From Xylaria sp. FL1777 (taxonomy: Eukaryota; Ascomycota; Sordariomycetes; Xylariales; Xylariaceae), in assembly GCA_022578965.1 (NCBI GenBank), contig MU400662.1, positions 35,870 through 99,869 of the forward strand: DNA of 64,000 nt, read 5' to 3'. Numbering within the stretch: position 1 is the first letter of the stretch; each line of letters opens with the position of its first letter. The notes beneath the pieces were generated by a model. It was not told the DNA's origin and did no database searches. It saw only the letters and a list, made by a program, of their open reading frames with translations. Below are positions 48,845-61,044 of the stretch, piece by piece. The translations under genes were made by a program, and so were the position numbers.

Positions 48845-49139
48845 TTATATATGCATTTTATTTACTTTTAAGTACTTTTATTTTATATGCTTAAATAAAA
48901 AACTATAATAGTTTTGTTTTAATTTTTATGTTTATATATAATCTTTAAAAAGCTATGCATTAATAGTAAAAATACGCTTTTTTTATAATAATTATTGCTT
49001 TAATTACTATATTTATATAACTTATTGCTATTTTAAAATTGCGCAAAAACAATTAACTATATATAAAAAATTAGTATTATTAATATATAAAGCTTGCAAT
49101 ATTTTAGCTATAGTTTTTTTTGCTATTTTTAAATGCTAT

Positions 49140-49545
49140 TATAATGCGTGCTTTTTTACGAAAATTATACATAAAAATACCTTTTTTTTAAACCTTTAAA
49201 ACTATAAGCTAAGCAATAATATAACGTATGTTTTTTTATAAAAATTATATATTAAAATACCTTTTTTTTTAAAGCTTTAAAATTATAAGCTAAGCAATAA
49301 TATAATGCATACTTTTTTATAAAAATTATATATTAAAATACTTTTTTTTTTAAAGCTTTAAAACTATAAACTAAGCAATAATATAACATATGTTTTTTTA
49401 TAAAAATTATATATTAAAATACTTCTTTTTTTAAAGCTTTAAAACTATAAGCTAAGCAATAATATAATATATGCTTTTTTATAAAGATTATATATTAAAA
49501 TACTTTTTTTTTTAAAGCTTTAAAACTATAAGCTAAATAATAGCT
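49140..49545. repeat. 81-bp tandem array, five units
   Basis: The landmark AAGCAATAATATAA recurs at 49211, 49292, 49373 and 49454, with a decayed copy (AAATAATA) at 49535, exactly 81 bp apart. Each unit also has a long T run and TTATATATTAAAATAC. Units grow more alike to the right, and the first is the least RIPped. No reading frame spans it. Confidence 0.88.
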
Positions 49546-50598
49546 TTGTTTTTATGCTTATTTGCTTAATTTTTAAACATAATACAATCGAATTTATAAT
49601 TAAAAAGTATATTATTTTAAGCAAACCTATTAATAATAAACTTAAGCTAAAGCTTTTTTATATTATAAGTTAGTTTAATTTACTTAGTATATGTATTGCT
49701 ATTTTAGCTACTAAAATACTTAATTATGTATTACTATAAACCTTAGAAAATTAGAAATATAAATGTTTTTTAAAAAAAAATAAAAAATAAAAAAAAACAT
49801 ATAATAGCTAATAAAAAAAACTAAAAAAAAAAAGCTAAAGCTTATATAGCTTTTATACTAAAAACAAAAACAAAAACGTTAATACTTTTTATGCTAAAGC
49901 AAAAAAAGCACAAAAAGAATAAAACTAGCTAAAGTTAAATAAAAGTAAAACAGCTATAAAAGCAAAAGCTATTATTGCAAAAATATGTGCGCTATATATA
50001 CTTAGTAAACTTAATAATGCTTTTAATCTTTTAATTTAATAGCTAATAAAAATAGCAAATTTTTTAAAAGCATTACTTAACTAAATAAATATTTTTAACT
50101 TTATTAAGTTAAAAACTTTAATAATTTATTTAGATTGCTTATATATATATAAATGCTTTTTAATACTTTTTAACGCTAATAAATTACGCTTAAAATAATA
50201 TTTATTAATAAAGAATGTTTATAGCATTATTATATAAAGCGTAATTACTAGCATATATTTGCTTTAAAAAAAATAACTAAGCTAACGCTGCAGCGCTTTT
50301 TCTTTGCATAATTATTAACATATGCTTTAAATATAACAACAAAACTAATATTGCAGTGCTTTTTTTTTGCAAAAAAGTTTTATAGAAATTATGCTTATTA
50401 TTATTTATTAATAAACAAACTTTTAAGCTTTTATTTAACTAAAATAAAAAAATTTTTAATATGTTTATAAGCTAGTATACTATATGCTTACAATAAAAAA
50501 AATAATAAAGCTAACGCTATAGTGCTTTTTTTTTACGTAGTTATATTATAACTAAGCTATTTAAATACTTTAGCACATATTATAGGTTATATATATAT
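49546..50598. other. No gene recognised
   Basis: Eroded A+T-rich sequence. Isolated GC-containing words recur (CTAACGCTGCAGCGCTTTTT at 50281-50300, then CTAATATTGCAGTGC and CTAACGCTATAGTGC at about 50345 and 50510), suggesting a decayed repeat of roughly 70-170 bp spacing. No motif or frame was recognised. Confidence 0.35.
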
Positions 50599-50736
50599 AT
50601 GGGATATTTTTTTTATACCTATTTCATAGGAGTTTCTTTTTTTTTTTAAGCTTTAGTTTTATTAAATACTTACTATAAAACTAGAAATATATTAACTATT
50701 ATACTTAACTTTTAATGCTTTATACTTTTTATAATA
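50599..50736 (+). repeat. 137-bp LTR-like direct repeat, right copy
   Basis: The better preserved partner of 46489-46625, beginning TGGGATATTTTTTTTATACC and preceded by a TA run. If it is an LTR, the gag remnant at about 57650 could belong to the element that starts here, with the DNA transposon 51050-57047 inserted between. That is a hypothesis. Confidence 0.5.
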
Positions 50737-51049
50737 ATTTTAAAGCTTTTTAAAATAAAGTTACTTATAATACTTTGTTATACTATAAAATAGCTAAACA
50801 CTAATTAATTATATAAGCTAGTGCTATTTTTAATACCTTTTTTTCGGAATAAACTTTAATAATAAACTAAAAATAAACTTAGTATAAATTATTTCTAGAA
50901 TTAAGCTTAAGTAAACAATAATTACTTAATGCTTTAAGTGTTAATATTTAACTGTTATAAATATAAATTGCATAGCTTTTAACTAAAATCGGAAAGCTAA
51001 AGCAGTAAATTATGCAGCAAAAAAATAAAAGCAAATAAGTTGCTTTAAA

Positions 51050-54000
51050 TTATCTCAGGTGCCTTAGACTAGAATGGTCCTTGCGTTTGTACTTCTTTAG
51101 CTATACTACTTTTTTATTAATTATAACTCTTTTTACCTCCTTTAACACAAACTTGGAATTTTGGTTTAAGGTAACTATGTTAATTTTCCTGCTTATGTTT
51201 TTATTTAAAAAACAACAAACCGTGATTTATTTACGTAGTAACTTTGAATTTGTTTAAAGTTATACTTAATTAATTAATTATTGTATTTTGTATATAGTTA
51301 TATTTTTTTTTGTATTTTTTTAACGCCTGGTTTTTGTTATATTGCATACTATGGATTTTTTGACCGAAATATTGTTTTTTTTATTATTGTTTCTTTTGCG
51401 ATTACTTTGCTTGCTTGTATAGTTTATTATACTAGCGTTTATGCTACTTTTTATATTTAAATTAACTAATTTTCTTAATACTACTTTTATTGCTTTTAAC
51501 TTTGAAAATAATTTTAATTATAAAAGTAATAACTTAAATAAGAAATCTGATTTTGTACGCTAGCAATAAATTACAATAAACATGTAAAAGTATTAGCATT
51601 GCAATTATAATTAAAGCTATAATTTTTGTTGGTTTTTAAAAGAATAGCTTTTATTATAAATTATAACTAGTAATTAGTTAAAGCTACAAATACACAAAAT
51701 AATTAACGTATTAAAAAACCTTAAAGTTTAATAGCGTTTTTAAAAAGCTAGTATTTAAATAAAATTTAAAAAAAACAATGCAAGTTATAATATTACTAAC
51801 ATTTTTGCATTTTAAAACGAGCTTTTTATTTTATTTAAATAATTAGCCTTTATTAAATTTAATTTTAAGGCATTTAAGGCTTTTAGTAAAAGGCTTTGCT
51901 AAATTAAAGATGTTTATAATATGTAATAAATTAAAAGGTTATTTTGTTTTTTTTAGTTTTAAATTTAAAACGCATCTTTATGTTTTGCTGCCTTTTTTTT
52001 AGATATTTTTACAAATTAGCAAACTAGGCATAAATTTTATAACGTAACTAAAGCTAATATACTGTTTTTTTATATTGCTAAAGCATATATAATTATAGCT
52101 TTATTATTAAGTGCATATATACTTTTAATAAGCAATTTTTTATAATAATCTATTAGTATTTATTTTTATAGTAATGAAATATAAACTTAAGTAATTAATA
52201 CTTTTGCTTGATTTAAAGTATATATTAGCTATAAGTTTGTTTTAAAACAGCTAAATAAAATAGCTAAATAAAGTTGCGTATATAATAGCTAGTTAGCTAA
52301 TGTTTTAATATTTAAATTAATAAATATATAGCTTAACTTAAAGTATATTATTTATAATTTAAGTGCTATATTTATATATAATAATTTTAACTTTAAAAAT
52401 AGTATTTAAAATTTTAACATAAATTATAAAAATATTATGCAAAATTTAACTAACTGTTTTATAGTTGCTAGTTTAAATATGCTTAGTTTATTTATGCAGT
52501 TATAATAGCATACTACTACTTTTTTTAAAAAAAAATAGCTTTTTTTTTATTTAATGCTAACTTTAGCTTATATAAGTAAAGCAACTAATTATTTATTAGT
52601 TTATGCTGTTTGTTCTTTATTTAAATTATTACATTTAAAAAGGTTTGCTTTATTTTTAAACATTGCATAACTGCAAAATAACGTTAGCTATATTTTGCAA
52701 ACTTTTGCTATTTATAAAAACGAAGAAAAAATATCTAAAGTATATTAAGTTTACAATACTTTATTTTGCACTATTTTAAATTATTAAAACTATAATAAAT
52801 AACTTGCAATAATACATAAAGATTAAAAAACTACATTTTTTATTTGGGCTATAATAGCTGCTTAAATAAAAGCAAGCAATATATATAACTATAAACAATA
52901 AATGTTTTTTGTACTAGCTTTTTTTTATATTGCGCTAAATTTTATTTAACTAATTTTTTGGACTTTTTAGGATCTTTTTATAAAATATAACGTATAATTC
53001 TTTAGCTATAAGCAGCATATTAAAAAAAATAAGGTTTAATACTATTAAGCTTTATTATTGCTACGTAATAGGTTTTATGCTTATATTTTAGCGTTTTTAA
53101 TTTATAATTTAGTTAAATCTAGTATATTATTCTTTAATAAAGTTTAATTAAACTATATTTAAACAGCATTAAAAAGCATGGATTTTATATTACTTAAGCA
53201 GAAAATTGCAGCTTTATAGTCTTAATAATTAAAATATGCAAGTTAAACAAAAAAATATACTTAAAACAAAAGCAAATTAATTAATATTAAGTTTTAAAGC
53301 TATTATTAATATATAAATATTATAAAATATTTATTTATAATAATTATAGCAGTTTAGCTTAGCAACTATAAAATGTTATATTAAATTATTTCTTACTTTT
53401 TTATTTTTTTTTATGGAAAAAAGTCTAGTAATTATGAACTAAAGATATTATATTTTACTTAGTTATTTTATTTTAATGTTATAAAATTAAAACTTGCAAT
53501 AGGAATACTGCAGTTAAGCTTTATTTAGTATATTATAGCTAAAAGTAAATAAAAAGCTATTAATTTAGCTTTAAAGCATATTAATAGTACTTTTGCAATT
53601 AATATAAAAAATAACAAGAATTTTACGCAAAATATTTTTGTTATATTTAATTAATTAGCTATTATAAGCTTTTATATTGCTTTAATTTATAGCAGTATAA
53701 AACAGTTCTTTTAAATATATTAAAATAAGCAGCATACTTTTTTTTTTATTAACTAAAATATTATTAAATATGTTTACAAAATATATATTAATAGCAATAC
53801 TAAAAAACATATTAATAGTTATATTATGTTATATAATCTTTTTAATATGCTAAATTTATTAATAGAAAAAAAGCAATAATTTGCTAATATTAAAATTAAT
53901 AAGTTTAATATTAAGGTTGTTTAACTAACTAAAGTTTTAATATAGCAAAACATATTAAGTTTAGCTAATAAAAATAAGCTATTTATTAAAAGTAATAAAA

Positions 54001-57000
54001 AATAGCAATTATATACTTTTAATTATAAAAAAGCAAAAGAAAAAAAAAAAAAAACTAAAGAACTATAGCTAAATATAGATTAATGTAAAGTATTATATAT
54101 ATTTTATTTTCTTTGCTTTTTTTTTGGCCTTTTAAAACTACTATTTGCTAGTAATTCTTTATTATGCTTTAGTAGTTTAAATTGTATTAGTAAATCTATA
54201 GCTAGCAATATATTTATATATATAAAAAAAGCACTTAAAAGTAATATAACTATAGTTAGTTTTACTAAAAATAACAAAACAAAAGTTATAGCTATTATTA
54301 AGCATAAAGCTAATTAGCTTAACTATATATTAAGCGTTTAATAAATATTTAACTGCTGTTTTGTTTGTATTTTTAGTATTAATTTTAAGGTTAAACAAAG
54401 TATATTTTTAGTAGCATTTTTAATTTATGCTTTATTTATAAAATGCTTAGTATGCTTATTAAAAGCATGTTAATATATTATAAAAAGCTTAATATATAAA
54501 ACATAGCTATATTTTTTTTATTTATTTTATTTAAATATTTTTATAGCATTATAAATTAAAGAAAACATAATATTTATATTAATTATTTTATTAAATATAA
54601 CAGTAATATATTACTAAACTTTTTTTAGCATAAAATATTTTGCTATACTATTAATAATAAAGTTTAAGTATTAATATAAGTTTATAAAGTATTTTGCGCA
54701 GAATTTTTAAAGCTTTTGCTATAAAAACTAAAAAATAGTTCTTTTTTAAAGCATAAACTACTAGCATATTTTTAGCAATAACTTTAGTAGTTAGCTAAAG
54801 TTATAATAATATAAGTTATAGTATACTTTTTATTATATATTTTTTTGCTTTTTAAAACTTTTATTATTTAGCTGCTATAAAAACTATAAAGCATACTTTT
54901 TAAAGCATTTTATATTTATAAATTTATATATACTTAGCTAAATAGCTTATAGCTTATTTTTAAACTTTAGTTTAGCTTTAGTTTATTTAGCAAGCTTAAT
55001 TAATTTAAACTATTTTAGTTTAAAGTTAATTATTAAACTATTTTTATTTTTAAGCTTATTAGTTGCAATTAATTAATAGTTTAATAGTACAAACTATATA
55101 TAGCTAAACGTTAAGCTTTTTAATGCGCTATTATTTATGTTTGTTATAAAGCGCAAATTATTTTAATTGTTTTTTAGTAGCTTTTTTTTATGCTTTAGTT
55201 TAAAAAGCTTAACTTTTTGCGCTTTTAGTAAATTAAAATACTAGTAAAAAGCAAAAAAAAATGCTGTTTTTTATATTATATTATTTTAAATAGCTTAGCT
55301 AAACTTTTGCAATAGGTTTAAAAAGTTTTTAAAAGCAATAAAATTAAACTAAACAATACGCGTTATATTATAAATATTTATTTTTATTTTAAGAGCTATA
55401 ATAGCAAGCATAATTTAATAAAAAAAGTTTAGCTTTATAAACTTATTATATAATTGCTATTAGTTATTAAAACGTATATTTATATTATATCTTTAAATAA
55501 AGCGCTTTATTTCGGTTAAAATAAACCTTAACTTTTAAAGCTATATTATTAAAAAATAGCACGCAATAATAAGCCTTTTTTTGCTATTTATAAAAACAAT
55601 GGTTTTAAGGATTAAGTGTACTATATTGCGCTATGTTTTGCTAATTAAGAAATTTAATTGCTAGTAATTTTTTATAATAGTACTTTTTTTTATAAAATAA
55701 ATAACAAAAGATATATTAAGCTAATTAACTAAAGCATAAATAAATTGTAGTTTTTTTAAACAAATACTTTGCTATTAAAATTTAGCTTTAAATAATATAA
55801 ACTTTTAAGCGTTTAAGCTTAGTGTAGTAATATAGCTAAATTATAATATATTTTGTAAAATTAATGCTTTTATATAGTATATATTAAAATATATAATTTA
55901 AAAATCTCTTTATTAATAAACTATATAAAGTTTATTAATAGCTATAAACGCAATTTTTTAGTTAAACAAAAGGTTATAAAGCAAGTTAATAAAATGTTTT
56001 TAAGTAGCTTATTTAAGCTTAAAAATAATATATATAAAGCGTTTTAAAGCTAACTTAGCTTATATAACATTATTTTATTAAATAGTAAAAATATATTTTT
56101 ATAACTATTTATATAGTACTAATTAACTTTTATTATATTATTTATTATTAATAATAAACAAGTATTAAAAATTTAAGCAATTAAGTTAAACTAATTATAT
56201 TTTAATTGTTTTAATAAGCATAACTGCAAAGTTATTATGCTTTATATAATAACTAAAATAGTTTATAATATAATGCTTTTTTTATAATTAATTTAAGCTA
56301 CTAGTATAATGTTATTATAATAAAATACTATACGTTAAATTAATTTAATTTGCTTAGCTTTAAGCTTAAGCTTATATAATTTGTTAAATTAATAATAATT
56401 TAAAATAGCATTAATAATAGCTTATATAAAGTTATATTTTAATATATGCTATTAGTTATGTTTTAATTGCAGCAAAATATATTGCATAAAATACTAAATA
56501 TAATTATTAAGTAAATGTTTTAATATTGCGTTACTAGCTAGTTTATTTAGTTTGCTAAGCTTTTTAATAAATTCTAAAAGTTTTAAAGCTATTAATTTTT
56601 TTAAAAAGTAATTATTAATTAAGCTAAAGCTAGAATTGTTAAAAGTTTGCAGTTTTATAATAAAGTAAAAAAATAATACTAGTTAATAAATTAACAAATA
56701 AAGCTTAACTTTTAACTGTTTAAGCTTAAAATATTATAACATAATAAAGTATTTTAATTATAAAGTTAGCACTAAATATAAGTATTACTATAAAAAGCTT
56801 TAAGTAATGTTATAATTGTTATTTTTAGGTTTTATTAGTAAATAGTCTATAGGTATAAATAGTGTATATATATATACAAAGTAAACTTTAGCTCGAAAAT
56901 TAACAAAAGTGCTTTAGATTAAAATACATAAAACGTAGGCTATAAACCTATAGATATATTTGCACGGGCCTTTAAAAGGGATAAGTTATAGCTTGCAGCA

Positions 57001-57047
57001 AGCATAGCCTGCTGTTTTATGTTTCTAGTTTAAAGCACCTAAAATAA
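51050..57047. mobile_element. 6.0-kb TIR DNA transposon with 8-bp TSD (hAT-like?), copy D1
   Basis: GCTTTAAA is duplicated exactly at 51042-51049 and 57048-57055. The termini are inverted: TTATCTCAGGTGCCTTAGAC on the left and TTATTTTAGGTGCTTTAAAC on the right (reverse strand), continuing ACTAGAA. An 8-bp TSD is typical of the hAT superfamily (also P and Merlin). The interior shows no recognised transposase; RIP stops occur in all frames, although 53500-53650 reads plausibly on the plus strand. A second copy begins at 61045 and is colinear to the window edge. The left end is one of the less RIPped parts of the window. No autonomous function survives. Confidence 0.75.
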
Positions 57048-57649
57048 GCTTTAAAATTAAAAATAACTTGTATTATTTTTACTTTATAATTAAGTAAACA
57101 AAAAAACTAAAAAATAACATTTTTAAAAAAACAAGGAAACTTTTTAAACTTTAAAAAACGATTTTATAACTTAGGTTAAAAACAAAAACATAAAAATTCT
57201 AGTAATAATAATAACCCTTTATTCTTTAGCTTTAATAAAAAGCATAATTAAGAAAAACTTAAATATTAATTATGTTAAAATTGCTTATATTACTATTAAT
57301 GTTATTTATTTAAAAATGCTAATTTTAGCTAATTATTAAAGTTTAACTATGATTTTTTTAGCATAAAATTTACTTATTAACGCTAGCTAAAATAAGTAAA
57401 AAAACTTTAAACTATTTTTAAAAAAGCTAATTAAAAATTTTGCTGCAATAAAAATAAGATTTTATATATATATAATAATATAAACTAAAACTATAAAAAT
57501 GCTTATTAATTAATATTATAAAAATTATTAACTTTAGAAAAAAAACAATTTAAAACTAATTAAAAAGTGTTTTTAAACTAAATTAAAATTTTGCTTAAGC
57601 AGTTTACTTTTTTATAAGCTAACATAAGTATATAATTAAAACAAGCAAA

Positions 57650-58500
57650 TTAACAAGCTAATTAAAACTTAAAGCTATTTAATTAATACTTTATTAGCAT
57701 TAAACTTTAAAATGTTTGCTAAAATAAAAGCAAAAAAGCTTTATTATATTATTAAAAATTAAGCATACTATTTTAGCAAAAATTAATAAACTATTATAAC
57801 TTTTTGCTAACTATATAAGCTAATATAATTAATGCTATATAATAACGCTAAAAATTAATAACTAAAAAACAACGCTTAAACTATAATAAAAAAAAACCAA
57901 AATTAAATATTGTTTAAACTATTAATAAATTAACTTTAAATATTAAACAAAACTAAACTAGTAATTAGCATACTAATATTAGCTATAAAAATAATAATAC
58001 TAGTTTTAATAACTAAAACTATTATTATAAAAGCAATAATTATAATAATAGCTATAATAATAATAACTTAAGATTTTATAAAGGTAATAATAACTATAAA
58101 AGCTAAAACTAATATTATAAAAGTAATAATATTAAAGATTATAGCTAGTACTAAAACTAAAAATATATAAACAACTAAAATAATAATAATAATATTTATA
58201 TTTTAAAGAATTATTATATTTTTAAAACTTTTTTAAATTAACTTTAAAACAATAATAAAAGTAGTTTAAATTTAAACTTTTATAAAAACTTTATTTATTA
58301 TAGCTATAAATAACTTAGCTATATTACTTTTAATTACTTTTAGCTTAAAAATAATAATAATAATAATAATAATAAAAACAATAGATTTAGTAGTTATATT
58401 AGCTATAATAGTAATATTATTTAAAAACAAACTATTTAAAAAATCTAAATAAATAAAAACTAAAACATAAATAAAAAAAACTAAAAACAGCAATTAAAAT
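57650..58500 (+). pseudogene. Retrotransposon gag remnant with decayed CCHC zinc knuckle
   Basis: One plus frame (in phase with 58296) reads YY.KLS..F..KLINYYNFLL..., the shape of a retrotransposon gag C-terminal half. A basic stretch (LITKKQRLNYNKKKPKL) follows. An Asn/Tyr-rich segment at about 57960-58200 looks like a former RGG/YNN-type linker. At 58296-58337 the spacing Tyr-x2-Tyr-x4-Tyr-x4-Tyr (YYSYKQLSYITFNY) equals CX2CX4HX4C, with every Cys and His turned to Tyr by TGC/TGT-to-TAC/TAT and CAT-to-TAT changes and Gly to Ser. A poly-Asn run (AAT repeats, 58349-58375) follows. The stop-free minus frame at 58272-58493 is its shadow. Gypsy and copia are both possible; the element's LTRs were not found. 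Confidence 0.65.
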
Positions 58501-59903
58501 TTTATATACTCTTTTTATAAAAGCTATAATATTTTAACTTAAAAAACAAATAGTAAGCTTAGTACTAATTATATTAGTTATAAGTTTTAAGCTAAAGTTA
58601 TTACTTTATATATTTATTTTATGCTATTTTTATACTTTTTATATTATTTATTTTGTTAGCTTTATAAAACTACTTATTAAAACTTATATTAATCTTAATT
58701 TATATGCTAAATATAATTATATTAGTTTTATTTTTGCTTTTTATTATAAATTATAACAAGCATTTTTTTATATATTTATATTATAGCATGCTACTAAAAG
58801 TAAATTTTCTATTTATAAAGCTTATTAAGTTATTTATAAATTAATTAATAGTTATAATATTATTTATAAAATTAAGCGTGCATATATAGTTATTAACTAT
58901 AATTACTGTTTTAAAAGCAGCTTTTTTTTATTATTTTAAACTACTTTAAAAAATAAAGGAATTATATTAAATTTAAGCACTAATTAATAGTTTTATAAAT
59001 TGCATTACTTTTAAATAAAAATACTTAGTTTAATTAAGTTTATAAAAACTTGCTAAAATTAAGTTTGCTATTATACTATTATTTAATTACTTAAACTTAT
59101 ATAGCTTAAAAAGTTAAAAAAAAGCTTTAGTTATTTTAATTTTATAGTAATTCTAAAAAAGTTTTATAATTTATTTAAGTTTTTTAATATTAGCAAAGCA
59201 AATATATTGCTATAATTAAAGCAAAAAAACTTTGCTATTAAACTAAAAAAAAATATAGTTGTACTTTATTTTTTTATATATTTATTAGCTTAAAATAAGC
59301 TAAAAAAACTATAAAAATAGCTTAATAAAATATTAAAAGCAAAAAAAATTAAAAAGTTTATTAGTTTTATTAGTGCTTTAATTCTTTTTATATTTAAAAA
59401 AAATAAAAGTTTATACTTATATATAAACTATAAAAAATTTAATTAAGTTATACGTAAAAATTAATATATTTTATTATTTATTTTAAAGCTGCTTAATAAA
59501 ATTTTAAAAACTAAAATTTTTAGTAAAATTAACTTTAAGAACACTTATTATTGCTTATACATTTAAAAAGAAAATAAATAAAAAATAGCGTTTTATATAT
59601 GTTATAGCTACTATAAATTTTTAATTATACTTATAAGTTTATTAAATATTTTTGCTACTTTTTAAAGTTATATATAAAAAGCATTTAATAATATAATAAA
59701 TATATTTTGTATTGCATATTTTAATAATATGCTTATTTTTTTTTTAAATAAAAATTTTTATATAAAATATATTTAAAATATTATTAAAAAGCTATAAAAA
59801 ACAAAACTATACGTTAAGCTATTTAAGTGCTAATTTTATTAAAAAAAGATCAAATTTTTAAGTTATATTATTTTTAGCTAAAAAATTAAAATAGACTTTT
59901 TAT
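58501..59903 (+). other. Downstream of gag: decayed pol-like track, nothing recognised
   Basis: Composition and readable plus frames (for example about 58740-59400) suggest that the coding region continues, but I could not place protease, RT or integrase motifs. There is no intact ORF. Confidence 0.35.
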
Positions 59904-59917
59904 ATATAAATATTATT
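59904..59917 (+). repeat. 14-bp TSD of SINE copy 2, left
   Basis: ATATAAATATTATT recurs at 60653-60666, directly after the tRNA-like head. Confidence 0.8.
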
Positions 59918-60652
59918 ATATATTGTATTACTTGGGCTAACGGCTTGTTAGCTATGCTAGTGGCTATTTAGTACAATATTTGTACAAGTGGAAACCTTTT
60001 TTAGGGCAAAAACCATTTGTATACGTAAAGTATGCAATAGTTCTGCAACAGATCTTATTAATTTGCCGCTTTTTTTACATAATACTCCGCTTTAAATTTT
60101 GTACGCTAAGTTAGCAGCATTCCTGCTTCGCATTATAAAGGTAAAAAAATCGGCGCGCTAACAAAAGGGTTTTTTGTTATAATTGTTATAAGTAAGGGCG
60201 CTTCTTTGTTAGCTTTAGGGTTGCAAGCTATAAACAACATAGTATTAAGTAAATATTAAGCACTAATTAGCGCTATATTTATAAATTGCCTAGCGTAAAC
60301 AGTAAGCTTTAAGTTTTAATTACGCTAAAAATATAAGCTGTTTGCTACATAAAAGAACTAGTGTTTATGTAGCGTTAGCAGCAAAAGCTAAAGCTGCCCG
60401 TTTTTATAGTATTTAATACACTAAGTTAGTTACTTACGTTGCTGCACTAGCAAAAAAACAAAGTCCTTAAACTTTTAGCTTAACTATCTGACTTCTAATT
60501 TTTGTGCCTTTAGTGCAGCAAGCTTGCAGTTTAAACCGAGCTAAAAGCAAACTAACTTTTGCTTTAAACATAAAGCAACCGCAAACCAAGCAGGACTTAA
60601 ACCCACAACTTCGAAAAAAGTAGCTAAGCGCATGCCACTGCACCACTAAGCC
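59918..60652 (-). mobile_element. tRNA-headed SINE-like element, copy 2 (735 bp)
   Basis: The 14-bp TSD, the 735-bp length identical to copy 1, and a tRNA-like head on the minus strand define it. From 60653 leftwards the head reads TGGCTTAGTGGTGCAGTGGC (A box), then GTGGGTTTAAGTCCTGC (B box) at about 60594-60610, spaced as in a tRNA. The rest is a 650-bp body with GC-rich islands (GGCGCGC near 60152) and no ORF. SINEs are transcribed by RNA polymerase III and moved by LINE machinery (family knowledge). 735 bp is long for a SINE. It is the less RIPped copy. Confidence 0.85.
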
Positions 60653-60653
60653 A
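60594..60653 (-). promoter_or_regulatory. Internal Pol III promoter (A and B boxes) of SINE copy 2
   Basis: The A box TGGCTTAGTGG starts at 60653 and the B box GGTTTAAGTCC lies near 60597-60607, about 50 bp apart on the minus strand. There is no full cloverleaf, so this is a tRNA-derived promoter and not a tRNA gene. Confidence 0.65.
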
Positions 60654-60666
60654 TATAAATATTATT

Positions 60667-61044
60667 TAGTAATAGCTTATATTAAATATTTATTAAGCGT
60701 TATAATAATTTTTAAAGTTTTGCAATTTTTATTGCTGTTTTATAAACAAATATTTTTATATTATTGCGTTTTTATTTAAATATTTAAAAAAAAACGTAAT
60801 AAAAATAAAAAAAGGTTAAATTTCTTTAAATAATCTTAAAAAAAAAGCTTTTAAAAACTTTTAAAATATATTTAAGCAAGCTATTTTTTTTATACATTTT
60901 AACCTTAATAAACAAATATTATTAAAAATTAATTTCTTTAAGGTAGCTTTTGCAAAAAATTTATTTTAGCAAAATAATTAAAGCATTTTTAAACTAATTA
61001 CGTTTTATTTTTAAAAGCTATTTAAAGAAAAAATGCAATATAAT
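60667..61044. other. No gene recognised
   Basis: A 380-bp eroded spacer between SINE copy 2 and the second DNA transposon. It has no frame and no repeat partner in the window. Confidence 0.4.

Noticed and set aside
49140..49545. CRISPR-like array
   Set aside because: Units are contiguous 81-bp tandem repeats without unique spacers, in a eukaryotic genome.
58272..58493. 73-codon minus-strand ORF
   Set aside because: Mirror of the AAT-rich gag frame with the decayed zinc knuckle on the plus strand.
60580..60653. A tRNA gene
   Set aside because: A and B boxes are present, but no complete cloverleaf or acceptor stem forms, and the unit is part of a 735-bp repeat with TSDs.
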